Assembly (NCBI RefSeq): GCF_019710575.1
Contig: NZ_JAHWFK010000056.1
Coordinates: forward strand, 1-64,000
DNA length: 64,000 nucleotides
Direction: 5' to 3'
DNA from: Paractinoplanes polyasparticus
Lineage (GTDB): Bacteria; Actinomycetota; Actinomycetes; Mycobacteriales; Micromonosporaceae
Numbering within the stretch: position 1 is the first letter of the stretch; each line of letters starts with the position of its first letter. Below the pieces are notes generated by a model. The model was not told the DNA's origin and did no database searches. It saw only the letters and a program-made list of their open reading frames with translations. Positions 54,109-63,316 of the stretch are shown piece after piece. Both the position numbers and the translations under genes were made by a program.

Positions 54109-57027
54109 TCAGCGGAAGCGCTCGCCGGTGTCCAGGTTCCAGAAGTGCAGGCCGTTGCCGCTGTCGCCGGAAGCGACGATCATGCGACCGTCGATCTCGG
54201 TGGCGGCCGAGCAGGTGACGTAGGCGCCGTGCCCGGTGTACTCGAAGTCCTTGATGGCGGGACCGCCCTCTTGGTACGGGTCGATGACGGCGACCGAGTC
54301 GTCCGCCGCCACCAGCACCACGGTGCGGGTGGCGGCGCGGGCGACGGTTGCGTGCTGACTCCATCCCCGCTTCGGCCGGTACCGTCTCAGCACCGTGCGC
54401 GTGGCGACGTCGATCACTCGCACGTCCGCGGCTTCCGCCGGGTGGTACAAACTTCCGCTTTCGAAGGCGTCGAGGCCCTGGACGACCACGAGCCGTCCGT
54501 CCACTGTCGCCAGAGTACCCAGGGTGTCCGACTCCTCCGGCACGGTCATGGGCCCGTACAACGGCTTGCCGGTGAGCGCGTCCCACAGGGTCAGCGCCGA
54601 GTCGTCATCGGAACCGTCGCGGGCGATCGTCAAGGCGACCAGACGCCCGTCGAGCACGCCCAGGTCCGTGCGACCCGTGGGGGCGCCGGTACGCAGTTCG
54701 GCCTGAGGTTCGCTCGTCACGGCGTCCCAGACACGCAGAACTCCGTCCGCGGTGCCGGCCCCCACTACCGGGCGGCCGCCGACGTCGGCCGTACCGAGCC
54801 CGCTGACTCCGGCGCCCAGCCGGGCCAGCGGCTCGCTGTGCGGGGCACCGGCGCGAACCTGCCAGCGCAACACGTCACCGACCTCATCGGCCGTGACGAG
54901 GATGTCGCGGTCCGGACCGGCGAACGTGACGTGCGTGACCGCGGAGGAATGATCGGTGAGCGCCGGGCCGAACGAGCGCCCGGTGGCCGCGTCCCACAGG
55001 CGCACGGTCCGGTCGGCGCTGCCCGAGGCGAACACCGGCCGGCCCGCCCACCGCCCGGCGGCAACGGCGCGGACGGCATCGGTGTGTCCGCTGTCGCCGG
55101 CGGGGGCACGCAACCGCCACATGCGCGGCGGATCGCTGCGCGTGTGGGACACCACAACGGGTTCGCCGTTCCACTCGGTCACCCGCACCGCGCTGATGAC
55201 CTCGCTGTGTCCGCTCCACGGCCCACCGGCGGATGCGCCGGTGGCGACATCCCACACTCGTACGGTGTTGTCATAGCCGCCCGAGGCGACCACGGTGCGA
55301 CCGTCCGCGACGCCGAGAGCCAGCGCCGTGACCCGCTGGGAGTGGCCGGCCAGGGGTGGCACGACGGCGTCGCCGGTGGCCGGGTCGAACACGTGCACCT
55401 GCTGGTCGTGGCCGCTGACGGCGAGCACCGGGCGGTCGCCGATCCGGCCCGCGGTCAGCGCCGAGATGGACTTGCCGACGCCCCGGTACGGCCGGCCCAG
55501 TGGTTCGCCCGTGGCGGCGTCCCACGCGTGGACTGTGCGGGCAGTCGCCACGGCCACCGCCGTACAACCCTCGATCTCGGTGAAAATCACGTCGCGCGAC
55601 CCCGGGCCGTCGGCCATGACGTGCTCCAGCGGGATCCGGCAGACCACCGCATCGGCGCCGGGATCCCAGACGTCGAGGCCGGTGCCGGACACGAGGGCGA
55701 TCACGGTCCGCCCGTCCAGCTCGCCCGCCGCGGAACGGATGATCCCGTCGGCGGACCGGTTCAGCTGAGCCACCGGAACACCGGCTCCGACGTCCCACAG
55801 GCGCATGGGCCGCCCGCTCAGAACGGCGAGGGCGCGGCCGGCCCGATTCAGGGTGCCCAGGATCCGGGAGCTCACCGGCCCGCCGTAGAACGGACTGCTG
55901 AACTCCTGTCCCGTCCGCACGTCGAACAGGCGCAGGCTTGCGTCGGGGCCGCCCACGGCGACGGTGGGGCTGCCATCGACCAGGCCGAGCTCGGCTCGCC
56001 ACACCGCGTCACCGGCCAGTGCCGTGCGGCGCCGGCCGTCCGATGAGGACACCCACAGCTCCGCCGATCCGCCGTCGACCGTGACCGCGGCGAACCCGTC
56101 GTCTAAGCTCGCCAACGCGACCTGCCGGCAGTCACCCTCGTACCCGGCGAAGAAGTCCGGGAGCACCTGTCGCCCGGTGACCGGATCCCACAGCGTCGGC
56201 GGCGATCCGGACCCGGCGGATCGGGCGACGAGCAACAGCGGCCGCCCGTCCGACGTCGCGAGATCGATCTCCCGGACGTCGTCGCCGGGCGGGGCCGTGT
56301 GAAGCTCGACGCCGGCGATCGGATCCCACAGCGTCACCTTGGTGTCGTGGTGCGAGTCGAGGAACGCGACGAGCAGCCGGCCGTCGTGCTCGACCGCCGT
56401 CAGCCGGTAGACGCTCATGCAGAAGTCGCACGGAACCGGGTGCCCGAGCGGCTCGCCGGTCAGCACGTCGTACAGCTGAAGCGATCGGGCCGACTCCTCC
56501 GCCATCAGCAGGAGCCGGCCCCGGTACGTCGCGAAGTGCCGGCCGTTGATGCGTTCGTGCCGGACGATCAGCGCGCCCGTCGCCACGTCCCAGACCGCCA
56601 GGCCGGATCCCGTCGTGATCACCAACGGCTGCCCGTCGACCAGGGCGAGTGCCAGCGACCTGATCGGGTTCGCCTGCCGGATCGGCACGCCGACCGGCGC
56701 GCCCGTGACCGCGTCGCGGACGACGACGGCGCCGTCCTGCTGGCCCAGCGTCGCCAGGAGGCGCCCGGCGCCCACTGCCAGGACCTCGTGCCGTGCGCGT
56801 CGCAACAATGAACGATCAGGCAGCACCGTGCCGGTGGACAGGTCGACGGCCTTGACCAGACCGGAGTCGCCGTCCGCGGCCGGCATCGCCAGCACCGCAC
56901 GCCCCCGCACGGTGACCAACGCCGCGTCCTGCGTTTCGTCGATCCCCTCCCGCAGAACCAGATGCGGTGCGGCCACGGGATCCTCGACCCACCCGGACTT
57001 CGTCGAGAGCGACTCCAGTCGATCCAT
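54109..57027 (-). CDS. Large WD40 repeat protein
   Basis: 972 residues with no signal or TM segment. About 14-16 beta-propeller repeats end in W-D or similar (GHSQRVTALALGVADGRTVV, then ASGGYDNTVRVWDVATG; ASGSADRTVRLWDAATG). This is enough for two seven-bladed propellers. Regular repeats with GH...S..V.WD are strongest at about 540-760. Actinobacterial WD40 proteins often act as scaffolds or are coupled to signalling proteases and kinases. It starts 24 bp after the membrane protein and sigma pair on the same strand, so it is probably co-transcribed with them. Confidence 0.88.
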   Translation of the reverse strand: MDRLESLSTKSGWVEDPVAAPHLVLREGIDETQDAALVTVRGRAVLAMPAADGDSGLVKAVDLSTGTVLPDRSLLRRARHEVLAVGAGRLLATLGQQDGAVVVRDAVTGAPVGVPIRQANPIRSLALALVDGQPLVITTGSGLAVWDVATGALIVRHERINGRHFATYRGRLLLMAEESARSLQLYDVLTGEPLGHPVPCDFCMSVYRLTAVEHDGRLLVAFLDSHHDTKVTLWDPIAGVELHTAPPGDDVREIDLATSDGRPLLLVARSAGSGSPPTLWDPVTGRQVLPDFFAGYEGDCRQVALASLDDGFAAVTVDGGSAELWVSSSDGRRRTALAGDAVWRAELGLVDGSPTVAVGGPDASLRLFDVRTGQEFSSPFYGGPVSSRILGTLNRAGRALAVLSGRPMRLWDVGAGVPVAQLNRSADGIIRSAAGELDGRTVIALVSGTGLDVWDPGADAVVCRIPLEHVMADGPGSRDVIFTEIEGCTAVAVATARTVHAWDAATGEPLGRPYRGVGKSISALTAGRIGDRPVLAVSGHDQQVHVFDPATGDAVVPPLAGHSQRVTALALGVADGRTVVASGGYDNTVRVWDVATGASAGGPWSGHSEVISAVRVTEWNGEPVVVSHTRSDPPRMWRLRAPAGDSGHTDAVRAVAAGRWAGRPVFASGSADRTVRLWDAATGRSFGPALTDHSSAVTHVTFAGPDRDILVTADEVGDVLRWQVRAGAPHSEPLARLGAGVSGLGTADVGGRPVVGAGTADGVLRVWDAVTSEPQAELRTGAPTGRTDLGVLDGRLVALTIARDGSDDDSALTLWDALTGKPLYGPMTVPEESDTLGTLATVDGRLVVVQGLDAFESGSLYHPAEAADVRVIDVATRTVLRRYRPKRGWSQHATVARAATRTVVLVAADDSVAVIDPYQEGGPAIKDFEYTGHGAYVTCSAATEIDGRMIVASGDSGNGLHFWNLDTGERFR

Positions 57028-57051
57028 CGCGGCAGCCTACCGGCAGCCGCG

Positions 57052-57780
57052 TCAGCCGCCGGAGGACAATCGGGTGCCGTCCTTGTCGTAGGCGGTCAGA
57101 CCGGTCAGCTTCGCCGGCGGCTGCCCCTGAGCGAAGTCGAACCAGAAGATCTGCATCTGGTCCGCCGGGGCGAAACCCTGCCATGCCGTCCGGTGCGCTT
57201 CGACGGTCCGGCCGGTAGTGGCGTCACGAGCAGTGATCCTGGTGGCGTCGCCGACGTAGTAGCCGAACGTGGGCGTGGTGCGGCCGTCGAGCAGGCGCCC
57301 GGCCTCGACCGCGTGGAAGCCCGGCCGCATCCGGCCCGCGCCCGGGTCGCTGCTGACGATCTCGATGCGGAAGTCGTCGATGGTGACGGTCTTCGTGCGC
57401 CCGAGAACCAGCGTGAGGGTGCTGTCCAGATCGTCCGGGGCGGTCGTCTCGACATAGATGATCCATTGACGTCCACCGGCTTCCCGACCGGTTTCGACGA
57501 CCGTGCCGAGGACGCCGGGGGCCGAGGAGTTGACGGTCGACGGCATCGGCGCCGACGGGCCGGCTGCCGGGAGCCCGCCGGCTGGGCCGCCCAGACCGGC
57601 CAGCTGGTTGCCACCGATCAGCAGAGCGGTCACCGTGAGCGCGGACACGCCGCCGACGACGTACCGGCGGCGACGGCGCATCCGGCCACCGACGGTCATC
57701 ACCTGCGCCAGGTCCAAGGGAGCAGGCGCGAAGTCCGGCGGCGAGTGCATCGCGTCCTTCAGTTCTTCCAGCTGCGTCAT
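57052..57780 (-). CDS. Single-pass membrane protein paired with a SigE-family sigma factor
   Basis: 242 residues. A cytoplasmic N-terminus (about 40 residues, MHSPPDFAPAPLDL) is followed by the basic stretch RMRRRRRY, a TM helix (YVVGGVSALTVTALLIGG) and an extracytoplasmic beta-rich domain. The start overlaps the sigma stop (ATGA at 57777-57780). Position and topology match the membrane proteins encoded after SigE-family sigma genes, presumed anti-sigma or signalling partners. There is no zinc-binding HxxxCxxC motif, so it is not a ZAS anti-sigma factor. Confidence 0.78.
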   Translation of the reverse strand: MTQLEELKDAMHSPPDFAPAPLDLAQVMTVGGRMRRRRRYVVGGVSALTVTALLIGGNQLAGLGGPAGGLPAAGPSAPMPSTVNSSAPGVLGTVVETGREAGGRQWIIYVETTAPDDLDSTLTLVLGRTKTVTIDDFRIEIVSSDPGAGRMRPGFHAVEAGRLLDGRTTPTFGYYVGDATRITARDATTGRTVEAHRTAWQGFAPADQMQIFWFDFAQGQPPAKLTGLTAYDKDGTRLSSGG

Positions 57781-58298
57781 AGCCCTGCTCCGGTTTCTGT
57801 CTCGAGGCGCAACGGCGGCACGGAGCCGGCCGTGATGCGCAGTTTCGCCAAGGCTCGTGAGTTGAGGCTCTTCACCGTGCCCGCCGACAGGTCGAGCTCA
57901 CGGGCCACCTCCGCCTCGCTGGCGTCGAAGAAATGCCGCAGCACGATCACCGCCCGTTCCCGGGGCGACAACGCCTGCAACGCACCGATCAGCCAGCGCC
58001 GTTTCGCCACGACGTCGGCGATGTCGTGCGGCGCCGGCTGTTCGGGCATGGTCTCGGTCGCGTACTCCCGCATCGGGCGGCGCCACTGGTCGATGACCAG
58101 ATTGGTGAGCACCTGGCGGGCGTACGCGTAGGGGTCCTTGCGCCGGACGCTCCCCCAGGCGGCGTACACCCGGACCAGGGTGGCCTGGGCCGCCTCTTCC
58201 GCCTGATGACCATCGCCGGTCAACAGGTACGCCGCACGTTGCAGACGCACCGAGCTCGCCCGGGCGAAAGCGACGAAGTCGTCGTCACCACGTGTCAT
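57777..58298 (-). CDS. SigE-family RNA polymerase sigma factor (ECF)
   Basis: 173 residues with complete region 2 (DDFVAFARASSVRLQRAAYL, GDGHQAEEAAQATLVRVY) and region 4 (SPRERAVIVLRHFFDASEAE, VARELDLSAGTVKSLNSRAL). SigE-family members in Actinobacteria are numerous and usually act with a downstream membrane protein. It is the first gene of the sigma, membrane-protein and WD40 unit. Confidence 0.92.
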   Translation of the reverse strand: MTRGDDDFVAFARASSVRLQRAAYLLTGDGHQAEEAAQATLVRVYAAWGSVRRKDPYAYARQVLTNLVIDQWRRPMREYATETMPEQPAPHDIADVVAKRRWLIGALQALSPRERAVIVLRHFFDASEAEVARELDLSAGTVKSLNSRALAKLRITAGSVPPLRLETETGAGL

Positions 58299-58365
58299 AC
58301 GAGGCCCCTGTCCGTTTCATGAGCAGCAAGACGAGCCAGGGCCGCATTCGGTTGCATCCGTGCCC

Positions 58366-59070
58366 TCAATCACCGCTCGCGGACGCCCGGTGCTGTTCCG
58401 CGAACCGGATGATGGTGTCGCCCAGTTGTTCGAGGAACCGGCCCGCCATGGCCAGCCGGGCCCCGGCGGCGGTGCCGCTCCCCAAGGTGTCGGCGCCGCG
58501 CAGCACGGTCGCGGCCAGCCGCTGGTTGGCGCGTACGTTGACCACAGCGGATCGGACATCCGCGTCCTCGTCGAGGAAGTACCGGTGGCGCCGGCTTCCG
58601 CCGTCACGGCCGCGGCGTATCAGGCCGTGCTGTTCCAGCAGCCCGACCGCGAGCGAGATCGTCGCCGGGCTGACCCGGAGGCGCCCCGTCAGCTCGGCGG
58701 TGGTGGCGCTGCCGGTCTCCGCGGTGAACAGACAGGCCAGCACACCGGCGGCGGTGCGGGGCATGCCGGTGTCGATCAGGGCCGCGGTGAGATCGGTGAC
58801 CAACGCGGTCCGCGCCTCCGCAGCGGGGCCGGCGGGGACACCCCGGGCTTCCGGGGCGGAAGCGTGCGGTCGGCGCCGGGCGCGACGGACAGTGGCCAGC
58901 TGCGCCAGCTCCGCGCGGTAGCGGCCCGGCCCGCCGTTGCGAGCGACCTCGCGGCTGACCGTGGAGGTCGGCCGGCCGAGATCGCCGGCGATCTCGGCGA
59001 AATCGCGCCCCTGCGCCAGCCCGGCGGCGATCCGCTGCCGGTCGGCGCTGGTCAGCCTGCGTCCGGGCAT
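58366..59070 (-). CDS. GbsR/MarR-like regulator with an extra N-terminal HTH_38 domain
   Basis: 234 residues from ATG 59070 (GGAGG nine bases upstream). Residues 1-50 hold an IS30-type helix-turn-helix (RRLTSADRQRIAAGLAQGRD, FAEIAGDLGRPTSTVSREV). The second half is a GbsR/MarR winged helix (GVLACLFTAETGSATTAELT, RVSPATISLAVGLLEQHGLI). Proteins with both domains are a known actinobacterial regulator type and carry two DNA-binding surfaces. Two TTGCAAT repeats lie just upstream in the divergent control region. Confidence 0.85.
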   Translation of the reverse strand: MPGRRLTSADRQRIAAGLAQGRDFAEIAGDLGRPTSTVSREVARNGGPGRYRAELAQLATVRRARRRPHASAPEARGVPAGPAAEARTALVTDLTAALIDTGMPRTAAGVLACLFTAETGSATTAELTGRLRVSPATISLAVGLLEQHGLIRRGRDGGSRRHRYFLDEDADVRSAVVNVRANQRLAATVLRGADTLGSGTAAGARLAMAGRFLEQLGDTIIRFAEQHRASASGD

Positions 59071-59127
59071 CTCGTCCACCCTCCTTCCGTTCCGCTGGAC
59101 AGCAGTGTGGGCGCCGGCCGTCGTCCG

Positions 59128-59166
59128 TTGCAATGCCCGTGCGTTCGTCGACATCGTCATTGCAAT
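59128..59166. promoter_or_regulatory. Paired TTGCAAT motifs in the GbsR/TIM-barrel intergenic region
   Basis: TTGCAAT occurs at 59128-59134 and 59160-59166, 32 bp apart (about three turns), in the 212-bp divergent region. Candidate binding sites for the GbsR-like regulator. They are short, so chance is possible. Confidence 0.4.
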
Positions 59167-59282
59167 CGCAAACATGCCTGCGAGCAGCGAGGACGCCGAG
59201 CCTTGATGCGTGCCGGGTGGAGCGCTATTCGACTGGCGCCTAACGTTCGGTTACCTGTTCGACGACCCGAGAAGGAGCATTC

Positions 59283-60254
59283 TTGCGTGCCAAGGGCATC
59301 ACCTACGACACCGGATTCACCCCCGGTGGGCGGAGCACCCGGCCCGGCTTCGACCCCGCCGCAGTCCAGCGGGAAATGCGGATCATCGCCGACGATCTGC
59401 ACTGCGACGCCGTCCGGATCAGCGGTGGCGACCCCGAACGGCTGTCCGTCGCGGCCGGGCACGCCGCCGACGCCGGGCTCGAGGTCTGGTTCTCCCCGTT
59501 TCCGTGCGAGCGAACCGCCCAGGAGTTGCTGCCGTACTTCACCGACTGCGCCGACCGGGCCGAGGCCGCCGGCGCCGCGGTCTTCGTCGCCGGGTGCGAA
59601 CTGAGCCTGTTCAACTCGGGCTTCCTGCCCGGGGCCGACGCCTTCGCCCGGATCAGGTCCCTGGCCGACGGCGACCCGGCGGCGGTGGGCCGGCTCGCGG
59701 ACGCCTCCGCCGCCGTGAACACGCTGCTCGCCGACACTGCGGCGACCGTACGCCCTCGGTTCCACGGCAAGATCACCTACGCCTCCGGAACGTGGGAGGA
59801 CATCGACTGGACGCCCTTCGACATCGTCGGCGTCGACGCGTACGTCGATCCCGACAACCCCGGCTTCGGGGCGGCTGTGGAGCACTTCCGCCGACACGGC
59901 AAACCGCTGGCGGTAACGGAATTCGGCTGCTGCACGTACCGGGGCGCGGCTGCGCGAGGCGGCATGGGCTGGGACATCGTCGATCACGACGCCGACCCGC
60001 CCCGCATTCCCGGCGACCACGTGCGCGACGAGGAGGAGCCGGCCCGATACCTCCGCCGCCTGATCGGCGCCTTCGATCAGGCGGGCGTGGACACCGCGTT
60101 CTGGTTCACCTTCGCGAGCTACAACAGCCCGTACCACCCCGATCCGCACCTGGACCTCGACATGGCCGGGTTCGGGGTGTGCAAGGTGATGCCCGACGGT
60201 CGTCTCGAACCGAAGCAGGCCTTCCACACCATGGCCGAGCTGTACGGGAGGTAG
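59283..60254 (+). CDS. TIM-barrel glycosidase-like protein of unknown function
   Basis: 323 residues from TTG 59283, set by GAAGGAG five bases upstream. The pattern of strands fits a (beta/alpha)8 barrel: ITYDTGFTPGG, HCDAVRISGGDPERL, GLEVWFSPFPCE, VFVAGCELSLFN, KITYASGTWEDIDWTPFDIV, GVDAYVD, LAVTEFGCCTYRG and AFWFTFASYN. Glu in GCELSLF and Glu in VTEFGCC sit at the ends of strands 4 and 7, as in clan GH-A retaining glycosidases. Relatives are sometimes labelled abortive-infection proteins without evidence. There is no signal peptide. Confidence 0.75.
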   Translation: MRAKGITYDTGFTPGGRSTRPGFDPAAVQREMRIIADDLHCDAVRISGGDPERLSVAAGHAADAGLEVWFSPFPCERTAQELLPYFTDCADRAEAAGAAVFVAGCELSLFNSGFLPGADAFARIRSLADGDPAAVGRLADASAAVNTLLADTAATVRPRFHGKITYASGTWEDIDWTPFDIVGVDAYVDPDNPGFGAAVEHFRRHGKPLAVTEFGCCTYRGAAARGGMGWDIVDHDADPPRIPGDHVRDEEEPARYLRRLIGAFDQAGVDTAFWFTFASYNSPYHPDPHLDLDMAGFGVCKVMPDGRLEPKQAFHTMAELYGR

Positions 60255-60261
60255 CGGGTTC

Positions 60262-60753
60262 TCAGCTCTTCGCTTCGCGGACGTCCTGTCCGTGCTCGGC
60301 GAACGCCTTGAAGTCCCGCATGTGCCGAAGCGACTGCTTGCGGAACATGCCGGGCATGAGGAGCCCCACGAGTCGCATCAGCAAGCCGCTGAACCGGTAC
60401 TCGTTCTCGCTCACCCAGAGCGTCGTCTCCGGGCCGGTTTCGGTCAGGCGTTCGCGCGCGGCGCTCCACATGCCCGGGCCGGCGATCTCGCGCTCGAAAT
60501 GGACGACGCTCCCCCGCGGGATCTCGTGCAGGTCCACCGGTTCCCGCCGCGTGATGGTCTCGGTGCACTCGAACTTCTGCCGGCCCGTCTGCAAAATTAC
60601 TCGCGACTTGGTGCCGACCTGCCCGTGCACCCCGCTCAGCGGCTCGTGCAGTACCAGGCCACGCAGCCACTTCGGCAGGTGTGCGGGGTCGGCGAGCAGC
60701 TGGGCGACCCTCTCACGCGGCAGGGCGATCTCCAGCGACACGGTGTACTTCAT
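60262..60753 (-). CDS. SRPBCC-family protein
   Basis: 163 residues: MKYTVSLEIALPRERVAQLL, HLPKWLRGLVLHEPLSG, FECTETITRREPVDLHEIPR and the C-terminal helix KQSLRHMRDFKAFAEHG. Bet v 1-like fold of unknown ligand. Convergent with the TIM-barrel gene, 7 bp between the stops. Confidence 0.82.
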   Translation of the reverse strand: MKYTVSLEIALPRERVAQLLADPAHLPKWLRGLVLHEPLSGVHGQVGTKSRVILQTGRQKFECTETITRREPVDLHEIPRGSVVHFEREIAGPGMWSAARERLTETGPETTLWVSENEYRFSGLLMRLVGLLMPGMFRKQSLRHMRDFKAFAEHGQDVREAKS

Positions 60754-60950
60754 GGCGGCATGATATCAGCACGGCCTTATATAAGTTCACAGCGAATTGT
60801 CGTCGCGATAGCCTCGTCTCGCGTCCACATCGCGCGCCCGGCCGAGCCGCTCCCCGACATCACCTTTTCGGGGGCACAGTGGGGTTTCAAGGTTTAAGGA
60901 CACGCGCGCCTGTCCATACGGCACCACAGATGTGGTGGAGGAGCGGTGCA

Positions 60951-61814
60951 ATGAAGACTGCAGCTATGGAGTACGTCGTCGCGAGAAGTGTCGGTGAGGT
61001 GATCGACGCGCTGGCCGATGGGGAGACATCGGTGCTGGCCGGGGGTCAGAGTCTGGTTCCGGAAGTGACACGCCCGGGCGCGCAACCGCGCCGGCTGGTG
61101 GACATCAACCGGATCGACGGGCTCGACACCCTGGTCGAAACGGACGGGTACCTGCGTGTCGGAGCGCTGGTCCGGCACCGGGCGTTCGAGTCCGACACGG
61201 TCGCCGGGCCGCTCGGTGACCTGTTACGGGTCGTGGTGCGCCACATCGGACACCCACCCATCCGTGCCCGGGGGACGATGCTCGGCAGCCTCGCCTATGC
61301 GCACCCGGCGGCCGAGTGGCCGGCCGTCGCGGTCACCCTCGGGGCGCGGCTTGTGCTGGACGGGCCGGACGGGCGCCGGACGGTGACGGCGGAAGACTTT
61401 TTCACCGCACCGTTCGTCACCACCCGCCGGCCCGAGGAACTGCTGATCGAGGCACAGCTGCCCGTGCTGCCCGACGGCACCGGCATCGGCTACGCGGAGA
61501 ACCGCCGCAACTCGATCTTCCCGCACGCGGCGGCGATCGCGGCAGTCACGGTGACCGACGGTGTGGTCAGCTCGGCAGCGATCTGCCTGGTGAACTCCGG
61601 GCCCCATCCGGCACGGGCCGGCGCCGCCGAGGATGCGCTGCTCGGGACCACGTTCTCGGACACCGCCATCGCCGCCGGCGCGGAAACCGCGGCGGAGAGG
61701 GACACCCGCCTCCTGTACGACGATGCCCGATCGCCGGAACAACGCCGAGCCTTTCGAGTGCTGGTCAGCCGAGCGCTTCGCCACGCTCGAGAGGGAGCCC
61801 GCCGATGCGGGTGA
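60951..61814 (+). CDS. FAD-binding subunit of a molybdenum hydroxylase (CoxM-like)
   Basis: 287 residues from ATG 60951 (GGAGGAG upstream). FAD motif AGGQSLVPEV (about 30-39), then IRARGTMLGSLAYAHPAAEW, the second FAD motif of xanthine-oxidase/CO-dehydrogenase medium subunits, and the CO_deh_flav_C domain from about 175. It should pass electrons between FAD and iron-sulfur centres. It overlaps the small-subunit gene by 10 bp, but no large catalytic subunit is present. Confidence 0.88.
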   Translation: MKTAAMEYVVARSVGEVIDALADGETSVLAGGQSLVPEVTRPGAQPRRLVDINRIDGLDTLVETDGYLRVGALVRHRAFESDTVAGPLGDLLRVVVRHIGHPPIRARGTMLGSLAYAHPAAEWPAVAVTLGARLVLDGPDGRRTVTAEDFFTAPFVTTRRPEELLIEAQLPVLPDGTGIGYAENRRNSIFPHAAAIAAVTVTDGVVSSAAICLVNSGPHPARAGAAEDALLGTTFSDTAIAAGAETAAERDTRLLYDDARSPEQRRAFRVLVSRALRHAREGARRCG

Positions 61815-62068
61815 CGCTGACCGTGGACGGAACGCGTCATAACCTGGAGATCGGAACCGGCCGCACCCTCGCCGACGTGCTGGGAACAGAATGCGGCGTC
61901 CCCGGGTGCCGCGTCGCCTGCCCGGACGGCACCTGCAACGTCTGCGCCGTGGTGGTGGACGGCGACGCGATCCGCTCCTGTCTGATGCTGGCCGTGCAGG
62001 CCGGCGGCGCCCAGGTCAGCACGGCCGGCGACCGTGGCCTGCCGCATCAGCGCGCAGCCGAGAGGTAG
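61805..62068 (+). pseudogene. [2Fe-2S] small subunit (CoxS-like), C-terminal cluster domain missing
   Basis: 87 residues. The plant-ferredoxin-type domain is present with cysteines in CGVPGCRVACPDGTCNVC and Cys59-60 region SCLMLAVQ. In the family this is followed by about 80 residues holding the second [2Fe-2S] cluster (CGxC...CxC). Here the sequence loses similarity after GGAQVSTAGDRG and stops at 62068, eight bases before the convergent ligase stop. The molybdopterin-binding large subunit that should follow is absent. The product may still fold as a single-cluster ferredoxin. Confidence 0.75.
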
Positions 62069-62075
62069 ACCCTTC

Positions 62076-63251
62076 TCAGGCGGCGCCCGAGGCCGAGGAC
62101 TGGCGGGCGTCGATCAGGTCGCCCAGGTGGACGCCGGCCTCCTCCAGCAGACGCTGGACGGTGGCGATGGACAGGCCGTCGACGATGTTGTCGCCGTGGA
62201 TCAGGCGGTAGAAGTCCTGGCGGTTCCGGCGGACTGCTTCCACTCGCCAACGGCCGTCGGGGGTCTGCATGGCGCCGATCACCGTGCCCTGGGAAGGGGG
62301 TGGGATCGGTTCGGCGGCGCGCCGGATCGAGGAGGCGGCCCGGTCGGTGCGCAGGCCACGCCATGAGGGGTGGCGCAGGCGGCCGTCGGGGGTCCAGTTG
62401 CGGAACGCCACCTCGCCGATCAGGCAGGGCTCGACCCAGTGGGCGTGGCGGGCGTGTTCGCGCGGAACGTCGCCGACCGGCGGGCTGGTGCGAGCCAGGG
62501 GGGCCATTTCGTTCTGCAGGTGGGTCAGGGCGGCGTCGGTGAAGCCGGTGCCCACGTGGCCGGCGAACACCAGGCGGTCGTGGTCGTCGTGGACGGCCAG
62601 CAGCAGGGAGCCGATCGTGCCGGAGCGCCGGCCGGCACCGGGCTTCCAGCCGATGACCAGCACCTCCTGCGTCTTGACGAGCGGCACCTTGGTCCAGTCG
62701 GCCGAGCGTTTGCCGGGGCGGTACGGGGAGGCCAGGCGCTTGGCGACCACGCCTTCCATGCCGGCCAGTTCGGCGGCTTGCAGCACCGTACGGCCGTCGA
62801 CCTCGAGGAATCGGACGGGCACCCGGACGTGCTCGCTCGTCAGGTCGAGCTGGGCGAGGCGGTCGCGCCGGGTGGCGTACGGCAGGGCAGTGAGATCTTC
62901 GCCGTCGAGTTCGAGCAGGTCGAAGACGTAGTAGAGCACCGGGACGCTCGCGACCAGCGCCGGGCTCGGGATCGCGACGTGCATGCGCTGCTGCAGGCGG
63001 GCGAACGAGGGGCGGTCGGTCTCGAGCGCGACGACCTCGCCGTCCAGCACCGCGCTCCGGCCACCGAGCAGCCCGGCCAGTTCACCCAGCTCAGGGTAGG
63101 TGGCGGTGATGTCGTTGAGGTTGCGCGAGAATGCTTCAACCCGGCCCGAGCGGACGTCGGCGATGGCGCGTACGCCGTCGTACTTGAACTCGAAAGCCCA
63201 GCCCGGGCCGGCCGGCAGAGCGCCGGCGGCCGCGAGCATCGGGCTGATCAC
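62076..63251 (-). CDS. ATP-dependent DNA ligase (LigD/LigC ligase-domain type)
   Basis: 391 residues from GTG 63251. Motif I with the adenylated Lys23 (FEFKYDGVRA), motif III (YYVFDLLELDG), motif IV (GMEGVVAKR) and motif V (SADWTKVP) are present, followed by an OB-fold domain (about 190-300) and an extra ~90-residue tail. No polymerase or nuclease domain of a full LigD is attached and no Ku gene is near. It probably acts in end joining or a backup repair pathway. Confidence 0.9.
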   Translation of the reverse strand: MISPMLAAAGALPAGPGWAFEFKYDGVRAIADVRSGRVEAFSRNLNDITATYPELGELAGLLGGRSAVLDGEVVALETDRPSFARLQQRMHVAIPSPALVASVPVLYYVFDLLELDGEDLTALPYATRRDRLAQLDLTSEHVRVPVRFLEVDGRTVLQAAELAGMEGVVAKRLASPYRPGKRSADWTKVPLVKTQEVLVIGWKPGAGRRSGTIGSLLLAVHDDHDRLVFAGHVGTGFTDAALTHLQNEMAPLARTSPPVGDVPREHARHAHWVEPCLIGEVAFRNWTPDGRLRHPSWRGLRTDRAASSIRRAAEPIPPPSQGTVIGAMQTPDGRWRVEAVRRNRQDFYRLIHGDNIVDGLSIATVQRLLEEAGVHLGDLIDARQSSASGAA

Positions 63252-63316
63252 AAATACCAGTCATGCGCATAAAGTCCGGGGCGGCAACCGGTACGCGGAA
63301 AGATCACCTAACTACA

